Assembly: GCA_963711455.1 (NCBI GenBank)
Contig: CAVQEH010000012.1
Coordinates: 57,321 to 121,320, forward strand
Direction: 5' to 3'
Origin: DATFVA01 sp963711455
GTDB taxonomy: Bacteria; Bacteroidota; Ignavibacteria; Ignavibacteriales; Ignavibacteriaceae
DNA: 64,000 nt
The notes under the pieces were generated by a model. It saw only the letters and a program-made list of their open reading frames with translations. It searched no databases and had not been told where the DNA came from. A program made the position numbers and the translations under genes. Below are positions 54,186 to 62,812 of the stretch, piece after piece (position 1 is the first letter of the stretch; each line of letters opens with the position of its first letter).

Positions 54186-54680
54186 TTAGGGATAAAATCT
54201 TATTCCAAGTCCTACATCAACACCTGAATCAAAATCCGGGGCGAGTGCAAGCAAAACACCTATTTCGAAAAATGCTTCTATCGGTGTATCTCTTGGAACA
54301 AAATCTACACCTACGACTCCTCTCGCTCCTAATCCTACATTACCTCTTGCTCTTACATATCTTCCTCTGAACCAGAACCCGTTACCTTCTCCAAAACCAA
54401 TAACGCCTCCGGGACCTGCATATAGATTTGCTATTGAGGTATTAAATGCATTAAAATGCCAGAGATAATCAACCCCGACTCGCGGACTTCCGAAATATGA
54501 TGATCCGACATCAACAGCAAAAGCATTATTACTATGAGTCCAGAATTTTAATGTGACTCCTAAGGGATCGCCTACCATAATACCAAAACCAAACTTTTTG
54601 CCATGAGGTGAATATGTTTGTGCTTCGGTGTATTCGAATGAAATTAGTACCAATATTATCATAATTAAATAATTTTTCAT
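54186..54680 (-). CDS. Small outer-membrane protein of unknown function
   Basis: A 164-residue protein. The signal peptide is MKNYLIMIILVLISFEYTEA. The mature part has strand-and-turn pairs rich in Gly, such as KFGFGIMVGDPLGVTLKFW, FAVDVGSSYFGSPRVGVDYL, LYAGPGGVIGFGEGNGFWF and VGVDVGLGIRFYP-like ends, suggesting an eight-stranded small barrel. It is similar in style to OmpW/OmpX-size proteins or DUF3996-type proteins. Function unknown. It stands alone, with about 240 bases of AT-rich sequence on both sides. Confidence 0.65.
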   Translation of the reverse strand: MKNYLIMIILVLISFEYTEAQTYSPHGKKFGFGIMVGDPLGVTLKFWTHSNNAFAVDVGSSYFGSPRVGVDYLWHFNAFNTSIANLYAGPGGVIGFGEGNGFWFRGRYVRARGNVGLGARGVVGVDFVPRDTPIEAFFEIGVLLALAPDFDSGVDVGLGIRFYP

Positions 54681-54917
54681 TTTCTTAACCTCTTGTTCTC
54701 CAAATTTACCGGAATTAATATCATAATACTTTTGCTACAATTGAAATCAGCAAAATCACATCAGAAAAAAATTTTTTATAATGAATGAAAATCAACCCTA
54801 ATCAGAGTATTAATGTTATCCTTCTCACTTTCTTCTTATAATAATAGAGTTAACTTCAAAGTAATTAAAGTTATTATTATGCATCCTTGAAATTGTACAA
54901 AAAATAAAGGAAATACT

Positions 54918-56228
54918 ATGAGCAGTAATTCCGGAATACTTGATGTTTCTGAAAATAAAAGAATTTTTGAGGACAGACCTCTCTTGATTGAAAGATTCAA
55001 AACTGTTAGAAATTTCTTTACAACTTTATGTGAACCGCTAAAAACAGAAGATTATGTAATTCAATCTATGCCGGATGTTAGCCCTACCAGGTGGCATCTT
55101 GCACATACAAGCTGGTTCTTTGAAGCATTTGTGTTGAAAAACGCAATTAGAAATTATAAATCCCTTCATCCTCAGTACAGTTTTTTATTCAATTCTTACT
55201 ATGTACAGATAGGTGAAAGATTTACAAGATCTTTACGGGGATTGCTCTCAAGACCAACAGTTGAGGAAGTTTATAATTATAGAAATTATGTCGATAAAAA
55301 GATCATCGAATTTCTGGAAAATTGTAATGAAACAGAACTAAAAGAATTCGGACCTGTTATAGAAATCGGGATAAATCATGAGCAGCAGCACCAGGAATTA
55401 ATGCTGACAGACATTAAACATGTCTTTTCCCTTAATCCTTTACATCCGGTTTATATAGACCGGTATCCGCCTATAGTAGATTATGTACCCGAATTATCAT
55501 TCAGGTTATTTACTGAAGATATTTATGAAATAGGTCATCCCGGAAATGATTTTGGCTTTGATAATGAATTCCCGAAACATAAAGAATATCTTAACTCTTT
55601 CACCATTGCTAACCGGCTTGTTACAAACCGGGAGTACATTGATTTTATTGAAGACGGCGGTTACAGAAAACCGGAGTTATGGTTATCTGACGGCTTTGCT
55701 TATGCAGAGAAAGAAAACTGGCAGGCTCCGATGTACTGGGAAAAAGATGATGGTGAATGGTGGAATTTCAAATTAACAGGGTTTCACAGAGTCGATTTAA
55801 ATGAACCTGTTTGTCATATCAGTTATTATGAAGCTGATGCATATGCGAGATGGTCAGGCAACAGGCTTCCAACAGAAGCGGAATGGGAGGTTGCTGCAGG
55901 AAAGTTACCGGTAAAAGGGAATTTTGTAGATAATGAAAATTTTCACCCCGTAGCTGTGGCGGAAAATTTTGAGGAGGAAGCATTTGTTCAAATGTACGGT
56001 GATGTCTGGGAATGGACAATGAGTCCTTATACACCTTATCCCGGTTATAAAACATTACCCGGAGCTTTAGGAGAGTATAACGGAAAATTTATGTCCAACC
56101 AGATGGTTCTTCGCGGCGGGTCCTGCGCAACTTCAATTACTCATATCAGAAAAACCTATAGAAACTTTTTTTATCCGCACAGCCGCTGGCAATTTATGGG
56201 TTTACGTTTAGCCAAAAATAATGAGTGA
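54918..56228 (+). CDS. egtB: Ergothioneine biosynthesis protein EgtB (sulfoxide synthase)
   Basis: A non-heme iron enzyme that joins a sulfur donor (gamma-glutamylcysteine or cysteine) to trimethylhistidine. The N-terminal DinB_2 domain supplies the iron ligands: His in RWHLAHTSWFFEAF and the HxxxHxE motif in INHEQQHQELML. The C-terminal FGE-sulfatase domain has HPGNDFGFDNEFPKH, NRLPTEAEWEVAAGK, MYGDVWEWTMSPY and RGGSCATSITHIRKTYRNFF. Length 436 fits the EgtB family. egtD begins 3 bases after the stop codon. No egtA, egtC or egtE is in the window, so the enzyme might use cysteine directly, as in some other bacteria; the residue pattern needed to decide was not worked out. Confidence 0.93.
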   Translation: MSSNSGILDVSENKRIFEDRPLLIERFKTVRNFFTTLCEPLKTEDYVIQSMPDVSPTRWHLAHTSWFFEAFVLKNAIRNYKSLHPQYSFLFNSYYVQIGERFTRSLRGLLSRPTVEEVYNYRNYVDKKIIEFLENCNETELKEFGPVIEIGINHEQQHQELMLTDIKHVFSLNPLHPVYIDRYPPIVDYVPELSFRLFTEDIYEIGHPGNDFGFDNEFPKHKEYLNSFTIANRLVTNREYIDFIEDGGYRKPELWLSDGFAYAEKENWQAPMYWEKDDGEWWNFKLTGFHRVDLNEPVCHISYYEADAYARWSGNRLPTEAEWEVAAGKLPVKGNFVDNENFHPVAVAENFEEEAFVQMYGDVWEWTMSPYTPYPGYKTLPGALGEYNGKFMSNQMVLRGGSCATSITHIRKTYRNFFYPHSRWQFMGLRLAKNNE

Positions 56229-56231
56229 GGG

Positions 56232-57173
56232 ATGTTTTATAAAACGATAAAAGAAAACAATGTTTTATATGAAGTCCTTTATGGTTTAACAAAACCCAAA
56301 AGAGAACTTCCAAGTAAATTATTTTACGATGAGAATGGATCAAAGCTTTTTGATGAAATAACACGGCTGCCAGAATATTATCCTACCCGAACCGAAATGC
56401 AAATAATGGAAAATAATATTGAAGAAATAGGAAGCCTTTTAGGTGAAGGAACTGTTCTGATTGAACTCGGAAGCGGAAGCAGCAAAAAAATCAGGTTATT
56501 ACTTGATCATATTCCCGGGCTTGCTGCATATATTCCTATTGATATATCCGAAGAGCATCTTATTAATTCTGTAAACAGACTTTCCAAAGATTATCCGGAT
56601 CTTGATATAATTCCTCTTGTTGCAGATTACACTAAAGATTTTCAATTACCTTCTTTAAAAAAACCGTACGACCACCTTGCAGCTTTTTATCCCGGATCGA
56701 CTATCGGTAATTTTAAACCGGAAGAGGCTAAAAACTTTCTTGCAAGAATCGCCGGGATGATTGGAAAAAACGGAGGTATGATAATAGGAGTTGATCTGAA
56801 AAAAGATAAAGCAACTCTTGAAGCGGCTTATAATGATAGGATGGGTGTTACAGCTCAATTTAATCTTAATATTCTTAATCATATTAACCATAAAACCGGA
56901 GCAGGATTCGAAACAAAAAAATTCCATCATCTTGCTTTTTATAATGAGGATGCCGGAAGAATTGAGATGCATTTAATCAGCAATGAGGATCAAAAAGTAA
57001 GATTAAACGGGACTGTAATTGAATTAAAAGAAAATGATGATATAACTACAGAGTACTCTTATAAATATACTTTAGATGAATTCGAAGATCTTATATCAGA
57101 TTCTTTTGAAGTAAGAAATGTATGGACCGACAGAAAAAAACTTTTCAGCATTCAGTATATAAGAGTAAAATGA
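56232..57173 (+). CDS. egtD: L-histidine N-alpha-methyltransferase EgtD
   Basis: Trimethylates histidine with S-adenosylmethionine to hercynine, the first step of ergothioneine synthesis. Visible are the family's N-terminal block PSKLFYDENGSKLFDEITRL with PEYYPTRTE, the SAM loop VLIELGSGSSKKIRLLL, DISEEHLINSVNRL, AAFYPGSTIGNF and the histidine-binding end TEYSYKYTLDEFEDLI. 313 residues is normal. Directly follows egtB and converges on the DinB-family gene with 5 bases between stops. Confidence 0.94.
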   Translation: MFYKTIKENNVLYEVLYGLTKPKRELPSKLFYDENGSKLFDEITRLPEYYPTRTEMQIMENNIEEIGSLLGEGTVLIELGSGSSKKIRLLLDHIPGLAAYIPIDISEEHLINSVNRLSKDYPDLDIIPLVADYTKDFQLPSLKKPYDHLAAFYPGSTIGNFKPEEAKNFLARIAGMIGKNGGMIIGVDLKKDKATLEAAYNDRMGVTAQFNLNILNHINHKTGAGFETKKFHHLAFYNEDAGRIEMHLISNEDQKVRLNGTVIELKENDDITTEYSYKYTLDEFEDLISDSFEVRNVWTDRKKLFSIQYIRVK

Positions 57174-57178
57174 TTTTT

Positions 57179-57679
57179 TTATTCCATCGGCTGCATTCCC
57201 ATTTTAGCCCACTCTTCATAAGAAGGCCCATAGGTTCCGGGAACTTTTAAACCTGCTTCTCTCATAAGAATTGTCAGCTGTCCCCTGTGATGAATCTGGT
57301 GTTTAATAAGAGAACTTAAAACCTGTCCTTTTGTCCAGGTTTCTCCGAACATAAAAACTTTCTCTTCTAAAGATTCGTCAGTCCATTGAGATTTTATTGC
57401 ATCCGATAATTTTAAGGAAATATTTTCATATTTCCTGCTGATTTCGCCCGCTTCCAATGGGACAGGAGCATCTTCAGCAATTTCATCCAGAGACAATTTT
57501 GTTTTTGCCATCATTTCGTTCACCATCAGGGTTATATGCCATGCAAGCCTTCCCGTGGCGCGGACTCTATCATTAAGCTTCAACCAGAGAGATTCATTGG
57601 TTAAATTTTTGAAAACTTTCAGAGTTGCTTCACTCTCAAATTTCCAGTCCTGTAAAAATTCATTTATGGTGTGGTACAT
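57179..57679 (-). CDS. DinB-family protein
   Basis: A 166-residue four-helix protein with the three metal-ligand histidines of DinB/YfiT proteins: His in LAWHITLMVNEMMAK, and the pair in LIKHQIHHRGQLTILM. The family includes thiol-transferases with divalent metal sites; the substrate is unknown. It follows valS by 20 bases on the same strand and is probably cotranscribed. Sitting tail to tail with the egtBD operon, which uses DinB_2 in EgtB and makes a thiol, is suggestive but may be chance. Confidence 0.9.
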   Translation of the reverse strand: MYHTINEFLQDWKFESEATLKVFKNLTNESLWLKLNDRVRATGRLAWHITLMVNEMMAKTKLSLDEIAEDAPVPLEAGEISRKYENISLKLSDAIKSQWTDESLEEKVFMFGETWTKGQVLSSLIKHQIHHRGQLTILMREAGLKVPGTYGPSYEEWAKMGMQPME

Positions 57680-57699
57680 TTTCTCCCCGCTGTTTTTTC

Positions 57700-60351
57700 C
57701 TAAGAAAGATTGTCTAAAATATCTTTTAATTTTTTAAGATTCTTTTCCCAGTCTGATTTTTTATTTCTTTCTTTTTCAACAACTTCCAGTGCTGCATTAT
57801 TAACAAATTTTTCATTTGCAAGTTTCTTTTCTATCCCGGCTAATGATCCTTCGATTCTGCTAATTTCTTTTTGCAGTCTTGTACGTTCGACATCAAGATC
57901 AATTAATCCTTCAAGGGGGATATAGATTTCACAATTCTTTAAAACAGAAGAAGCACTCGCTTTAGGTTTCTGAATATTTTCATCTATTATGATTTCTTCA
58001 ACTCTTGCAAGCTTTTTAATATAATCTATTTGATAGTCTGCAACAGAAGTTGACTTAATAAATGCCTTAACCTGCCTTGAAGGAGCTATGTTCATTTCAC
58101 CACGAATATTTCGTATTGAAGTAATAATATCCTGAACAAATTCCATTTCGGTTTCTGCATTGTCATCAATTAATTCTTCATCAATAACAGGATACTTTGA
58201 AATAACAATGCTATCGCTGTCATTTCTTTTCTCGATTAATTGCCAGAGTTCCTCCGTAATAAAAGGCATATAAGGATGAACAATCTTGAGCAGGTTTTCA
58301 AACAAAGTTAATGCTCTTGTAAGCACAGCAGATTTAATTTCATCATTATTAGAATATAACCTGTTTTTAGAAAGCTCTATGTACCAGTCGCAGAAATCAT
58401 TCCACACAAAAGCATAAATTATCTTTGAGGCATTATTAATTTCAAATTTGTCCATTGCTTCTTTTAATTGAAGCAATGTTTTATGGAACCGGGAGACGAT
58501 CCACTTATCGGCAAAATCAATGTGCTTATTAGTTAAATTTTTATTAACCGGAATATCTTCTCTGTTCATTAAAAGAAATCTTCCGGCATTCCATATTTTA
58601 TTAGCAAAGTTTCTTCCAAGCTCACATTTCTCAGTGCTGAACAAAACATCCTGTCCCATCGGAGCCAGGTAAATTATAGTGAAACGTAAAGCATCTGCGC
58701 CGTAATCTTTTATAACATTGAGAGGATCGGGAGAATTGCCGAGCGACTTGCTCATTTTTCTTCCCTGTACATCCCTGATAACTGATGTGAAATAAACATC
58801 GCTGAAAGGTATATCATTTTTAAAATAAAGTCCTGCCATAATCATTCTTGCTACCCAGAAGAAAATTATATCCGGGGCGGTGATTAAAGTATTGGTCGGA
58901 TAATAGTAATCCTGTTCTTCCCTGGTTTTAAAAACAGCGTGAGCCCACAGCCAGCTTGAAGCCCAGGTGTCAAGAACATCTTCATCCTGCCTTAAATTAG
59001 TTGATCCGCAGTGTGGACATTTTTCAGGCTTGTCAACAGATACAATCGGATTTTTACATTCAAGTGTACAGTGGTCATCGCCGATACAATACCAGACAGG
59101 AATTCTGTGTCCCCACCACAACTGGCGGGAAATGCACCAGTCGCTTATATTTTCCATCCAGTGATTAAAAGTTTTTACCCAGTGATCAGGATAAAATTTT
59201 ACTTTACCTTCTTCCACAACCTTAAGAGCAGGCTCTGCAAGTCTTTTCATTTTCATAAACCACTGCTCTGAAAGATAAGGTTCAATCGGAACACCGCCCC
59301 TGTCAGAATAACCAATCTTTGTCTGGTAGTCTTCAATTTTTTCAAGAAGCTTCAACGCTTCCATTTTAGCAACTACTTTGTCGCGGGCTGCGTACCTGTC
59401 GAGATTCCTTAAATCTTCGGGTACATTACTGTTGGTGCTTCCGTCATCATTAAAAATATTAATTGAATCGAGATTATGCCGCTTGCCCATCTCATAATCA
59501 TTTATGTCGTGAGCAGGAGTAACCTTAACTGCGCCGGTTCCGAATTCCATATCAACATAATCATCTGCAAAAACAGGAATTTCCCTGTTTGCAATAGGCA
59601 GTATAACTTTTTTCCCGATTAAATCTTTATATCTTTCATCGTTCGGATTAACTGCAACACCGGTATCACCGAGCATTGTTTCGGGTCGTGTGGTTGCAAC
59701 AGTTACAAACCTATCACTGCCCTTAACAGGATATTTGAAATACCAGAGCTTGCTGCTCACATTCCGATAAATAACTTCTTCATCAGAAATAGCGGAACGT
59801 GATGCAGGATCCCAGTTAACCATCCTGTAGCCGCGGTAAATTTTCCCTTCATTATAAAGCTGGACAAAAGCTTTTATTACTTCTTCATAATATTCTTTAT
59901 CCATTGTAAAGCGTTCACGTTCCCAATCACAGCTTACACCAAGCTTTTTCAACTGCTGAATAATTATTCCGCCGTATTTCTCCGTCCATTCCCAGCAGTA
60001 TTTTATAAATTCTTCCCTGCCGGTTTCTCTTTTATCCAGCCCTTTTTCTTTAAGATAATTAGTTACTTTTCCTTCAGTTGCAATTGATGCGTGGTCAGTC
60101 CCCGGAACCCAGCAGGCATTATAACCCTGCATTCTTCTTGTGCGTATAAAAACATCCTGGAGTGTGTTGTTAAGAATGTGTCCCATTGTTAACATACCTG
60201 TAACATTGGGAGGAGGAATTACAATTGTGTAAGGTTCTTTCTGCTTGTCAATTTCAGAATGAAAGAACTTATTATCGAGCCAGTACTTATACCATTTATC
60301 CTCTACCGAAGCGGGATTATATGCTTTGGGAATTTCGGTCTGAGACATCAA
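57700..60351 (-). CDS. valS: Valyl-tRNA synthetase
   Basis: Class I synthetase of 883 residues. The ATP motif is in IPPPNVTGMLTMGHILNNTL, reading TMGH where HxGH is usual. KMSKS is present in GRKMSKSLGNSPDPL. The editing domain contains TTRPETMLGDTGVAVNPNDE. A zinc-like cluster CTLEC with CPHCGS lies before DEDVLDTWASSWLWAHAVFK. The C-terminal coiled coil runs through DLDVERTRLQKEISRIEGSL. Charges tRNA-Val. Start ATG is within MMSQTEIPKAYNP; either Met could initiate. It leads the transcript with the DinB gene. Confidence 0.97.
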   Translation of the reverse strand: MMSQTEIPKAYNPASVEDKWYKYWLDNKFFHSEIDKQKEPYTIVIPPPNVTGMLTMGHILNNTLQDVFIRTRRMQGYNACWVPGTDHASIATEGKVTNYLKEKGLDKRETGREEFIKYCWEWTEKYGGIIIQQLKKLGVSCDWERERFTMDKEYYEEVIKAFVQLYNEGKIYRGYRMVNWDPASRSAISDEEVIYRNVSSKLWYFKYPVKGSDRFVTVATTRPETMLGDTGVAVNPNDERYKDLIGKKVILPIANREIPVFADDYVDMEFGTGAVKVTPAHDINDYEMGKRHNLDSINIFNDDGSTNSNVPEDLRNLDRYAARDKVVAKMEALKLLEKIEDYQTKIGYSDRGGVPIEPYLSEQWFMKMKRLAEPALKVVEEGKVKFYPDHWVKTFNHWMENISDWCISRQLWWGHRIPVWYCIGDDHCTLECKNPIVSVDKPEKCPHCGSTNLRQDEDVLDTWASSWLWAHAVFKTREEQDYYYPTNTLITAPDIIFFWVARMIMAGLYFKNDIPFSDVYFTSVIRDVQGRKMSKSLGNSPDPLNVIKDYGADALRFTIIYLAPMGQDVLFSTEKCELGRNFANKIWNAGRFLLMNREDIPVNKNLTNKHIDFADKWIVSRFHKTLLQLKEAMDKFEINNASKIIYAFVWNDFCDWYIELSKNRLYSNNDEIKSAVLTRALTLFENLLKIVHPYMPFITEELWQLIEKRNDSDSIVISKYPVIDEELIDDNAETEMEFVQDIITSIRNIRGEMNIAPSRQVKAFIKSTSVADYQIDYIKKLARVEEIIIDENIQKPKASASSVLKNCEIYIPLEGLIDLDVERTRLQKEISRIEGSLAGIEKKLANEKFVNNAALEVVEKERNKKSDWEKNLKKLKDILDNLS

Positions 60352-60479
60352 TTTCCTTTGTCTTAAGTGAATTCGAGTTGCAAATATAAGAATTTTTCAG
60401 GATGTGAGTTCGGGATGTTGGGTACTTGATTCTGGATTTTTAAGAAATTGAAACAATTGCTCAATTAAATTAGAAATTC

Positions 60480-61214
60480 TTATTTTGATGAATTAAACTT
60501 CACCAATTTTTCCCAGTCTATGTCACCATCTGTATTACAAAATTGTTTGGAAAAATCCAGGGTGAATTTATTTACAATTCTTGAATACGCTTCAAGATAA
60601 TTTTCATTTTTTTGTTTGGCGCTATGACCTAATGGTTCAATCAGTTTTGTATAAAGGTTGGCATCACTAGAAAGAAATTCCCAAAATACTTGACCACAAT
60701 ATTTAAAGTAAATTCCTTTTTTATCAGGTTTATTGTCTCTACCGTAACAACAACCGTTTACTGCAATTATATGCATTTTAGAATTACTTGTTCTTAGAGT
60801 TCTTATGGCCGAATTAAAATCAGAAATCATCTTTTTAATTTGACTACTATTTCCCCAATTAGGTCCTGATTTTATTGCAACGATATATCTAATCGCATCT
60901 TTATCAAATTCCAAATCTATTCCTGTGATTCCAGATTTTTTCCCTGAATAAACTTCGGAGTTAATGAAAATGGCAAGACCTTCTAACCAATCACCAAATA
61001 TAGCTTCCTCATTCGATGAAATATGTGCATCTAATATTCCCCTCACAAGTTGTTCAGAAGTTAAAACATTTTTTGCTTTGAAGAGATAAGGATTTTTACG
61101 CTTTAGTACTTTATGAAGCTTTAGTTCATTTAAATTATTCAACCTTCTTTCGTGAAATACACCAATGTTATTTTCTACGTACTTTTTTACTTTTTCTAGG
61201 TTTAGCTTTTTCAT
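60480..61214 (-). CDS. Type II restriction endonuclease (PmeII-like)
   Basis: A 244-residue endonuclease partner to the methyltransferase gene that overlaps its start by 47 bases. Characteristic blocks are EAIFGDWLEGLAIFINSEVY, GITGIDLEFDKDAIRYIVAI with Asp100, and KSGPNWGNSSQIKKMISDF with Lys115, then MHIIAVNGCCYGRDNKPDKK. Asp100 and Lys115 fit a PD-(D/E)xK nuclease in which the middle acid is not at the usual place (AIK), so Glu79 or Glu102 may serve. Cleaves unmodified DNA at a site not predictable here. I recall the PmeII family by the KSGPNWGNSSQ block. Confidence 0.82.
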   Translation of the reverse strand: MKKLNLEKVKKYVENNIGVFHERRLNNLNELKLHKVLKRKNPYLFKAKNVLTSEQLVRGILDAHISSNEEAIFGDWLEGLAIFINSEVYSGKKSGITGIDLEFDKDAIRYIVAIKSGPNWGNSSQIKKMISDFNSAIRTLRTSNSKMHIIAVNGCCYGRDNKPDKKGIYFKYCGQVFWEFLSSDANLYTKLIEPLGHSAKQKNENYLEAYSRIVNKFTLDFSKQFCNTDGDIDWEKLVKFNSSK

Positions 61215-62049
61215 ATTTCACTTTCGGTTCAAAAAGTGTTAATTGATTTACCGGTATTTGAGATTTGACCATATTATAATACTCTGGCAGAATATCTATG
61301 CCAACACCATTGCGATGCAATTCGTGTGCAGCAAGTAAAGTTGTCCCTGAGCCCATAAAAGGATCTAGAACAACATCACCTTCTTTTGTGAAAAGTTTAA
61401 TAAACCATTTCGGTAAGTCTTTTGGAAAAGTCGCACTGTGATTTTTATTGTTACATTCGGTTGCCATGTGTAGAACATTAGTTGGATATACTTTATCCCT
61501 ATTCAGCCAGTTTGAAACATTTTTCCCAAATCCACTTCCAACCTTTGAATTATCACGTTGTAAATCTGTTGAGCTTAATTTTTTCAATCTTGTTTTTGCC
61601 CAATCTCCCATAGGAACCATTACAGCTTCTTGATACATATGAAAGTTTTTAGATTTATTAAACTGTAATAATCTTTCCCACGAATCTCTAAACCTATTAG
61701 GCCATTTACCAGGGTAACTATTTTTCTTATGCCACATAAACTCTTCAGTCCAAATCCAACCTTGTTCTCTCATTTTCATAATCAATTCAATTACGTATGT
61801 ATGTCTTTCTCCATTATATACTCGTTCTTTTATATTTAGTATAAAAGTTCCTGTCGGCTTTGATATTCTTAACAACTGTTCAGAAATAGGTGAGAACCAT
61901 TCTACATATTTATTGGGATGTACCCCACCATAGGTTGACTTTCTTTGATCCGCGTAAGGTGGTGAAGTTACAATAAGATCTATAGAATTCGAATCAATTT
62001 TTTCCAATTCTTTAGTACAATCGCCTAAGTATAAATCTGTCTTTATCAT
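61168..62049 (-). CDS. Type II DNA methyltransferase (beta class, N4-cytosine or N6-adenine)
   Basis: A 293-residue modification enzyme. The catalytic motif IV TSPPY is at residues 28-32, ahead of the SAM motif I in VVLDPFMGSGTTLLAAHELH near residue 228. This circular order marks the beta class. TSPPY occurs in both N4-cytosine and N6-adenine types, so the modified base is uncertain. Middle region YAD..KYVEWF and the EQGWIWTEEFMWHKKNSYPG block fit M.PvuII-like enzymes. It protects host DNA from the endonuclease coded immediately downstream. The basic end KYEKAKPRKSKKVRRK is encoded where the two genes overlap. Confidence 0.92.
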   Translation of the reverse strand: MIKTDLYLGDCTKELEKIDSNSIDLIVTSPPYADQRKSTYGGVHPNKYVEWFSPISEQLLRISKPTGTFILNIKERVYNGERHTYVIELIMKMREQGWIWTEEFMWHKKNSYPGKWPNRFRDSWERLLQFNKSKNFHMYQEAVMVPMGDWAKTRLKKLSSTDLQRDNSKVGSGFGKNVSNWLNRDKVYPTNVLHMATECNNKNHSATFPKDLPKWFIKLFTKEGDVVLDPFMGSGTTLLAAHELHRNGVGIDILPEYYNMVKSQIPVNQLTLFEPKVKYEKAKPRKSKKVRRK

Positions 62050-62146
62050 TATAATATTTATCTTATCTTAAAGCGTGGTGAAATTCTTTGATGATAAATT
62101 TATATTTCAAACAACTTATTAAAAATCTATCAAATAATACTAGAAA

Positions 62147-62362
62147 TTAGTAATTATCTCTAATCCTCTCAACCTCAAACGCATTATTAGTTGCCATCTC
62201 AATTTCATTTATTCTAAAACCATACTGTTCTTTTTCTTTTTCTGTTGAGGCATCTTTTTCTCCTGCAATAAAAAACTCAGCAAGAAATTTTGCTTCTTCT
62301 TCATTCTTTGCATCGATGTTTACAAAATAATCGCGGTGGAGAGAAACCTTGTATGTTTTCAT
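62147..62362 (-). CDS. Small DpnD/PcfM-like protein
   Basis: With the ATG at 62362 the product is 71 residues, MKTYKVSLHRDYFVNIDAKN then EEEAKFLAEFFIAGEKD. A further start at 62380 would add six residues. The MKTYKVxIxxxxxxxVxAxNxEEAxxxA pattern is that of DpnD/PcfM-type small proteins often found near restriction-modification or mobile genes. Function is unknown. It is upstream of the methyltransferase gene on the same strand with a 97-base gap and divergent from hipB. Confidence 0.6.
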   Translation of the reverse strand: MKTYKVSLHRDYFVNIDAKNEEEAKFLAEFFIAGEKDASTEKEKEQYGFRINEIEMATNNAFEVERIRDNY

Positions 62363-62448
62363 TGGCAAGCCTTTGGACAAATAATTTCCTGTTTAAAATT
62401 ATAAAAACTTACTGAAAGAAGCCTCTTCAACAGTTAAATTTCTACATT

Positions 62449-62588
62449 TATACCCGTACGGTTATAATAGCCATAATAATTATAAGTTTTATACCCGTAC
62501 AGGATTATTTTGCTTACTACTATTGACTTTATACCCGTAAAGGTATATTTTTCCTGAAAAAATAATATATCATACCCGAACAGGTGTA
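62449..62588 (+). promoter_or_regulatory. Four-copy operator array for the hip operon
   Basis: Four 18-bp elements of the form TATACC-N6-GGTATA occur at 62449-62466 (imperfect right half), 62490-62507, 62530-62547 (perfect palindrome TATACC CGTAAA GGTATA) and 62571-62588. The start-to-start spacings are 41, 40 and 41 bp, about four helical turns, so all copies face the same side of the DNA. The last ends three bases before the hipB ATG, and its AGGTG may also serve as ribosome binding site. HipB proteins autorepress by binding such palindromes. Confidence 0.82.
62523..62551 (+). promoter_or_regulatory. Putative hip operon promoter overlapping the third operator
   Basis: TTGACT (62523-62528) and TATTTT (62546-62551) are separated by 17 bases, a sigma-70-like arrangement. 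The perfect operator copy fills the spacer and part of the -10 element, so a bound HipB would block polymerase. TATATT at 62544 is an alternative -10 with a short spacer. Promoter consensus in this lineage may differ. Confidence 0.5.
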
Positions 62589-62591
62589 ATT

Positions 62592-62810
62592 ATGGACAAA
62601 AATACTAACCCGATTGCCTCATTTGTAAAAGAAAAGAGAAAAAAATTAAAGCTCACCCAAGTTGAGCTTGCCGAAAAAGCCGGAGTAGGAATCCGCTTTA
62701 TCAGAGAGCTTGAGCAGGGAAAGGAAACAATCCAGCTTAATAAAGTAAACCAGGTGCTTCAGCTTTTCGGACACCAGGCTGGTCCTGTTAAAAAATCATT
62801 TGCGGAATAA
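62592..62810 (+). CDS. hipB: HipB-like transcriptional regulator/antitoxin
   Basis: A 72-residue Xre-type helix-turn-helix protein: IASFVKEKRKKLKLTQVELA, EKAGVGIRFIRELEQGKETI, then NKVNQVLQLFGHQAGPVKKS. In HipA/HipT systems HipB binds operator palindromes and holds the complex on DNA. The stop is followed after two bases by the hipS-like gene. Its size matches HipB of tripartite systems and it lacks a long C-terminal tail. Confidence 0.92.
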   Translation: MDKNTNPIASFVKEKRKKLKLTQVELAEKAGVGIRFIRELEQGKETIQLNKVNQVLQLFGHQAGPVKKSFAE

Positions 62811-62812
62811 TT

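Noticed and set aside
62449..62588. Four regular short repeats as a possible CRISPR array
   Set aside because: Repeats are 18-bp imperfect palindromes with related centres, the gaps of about 22 bases are too short for spacers, and they lie directly before a HipB gene, which explains them as operators.
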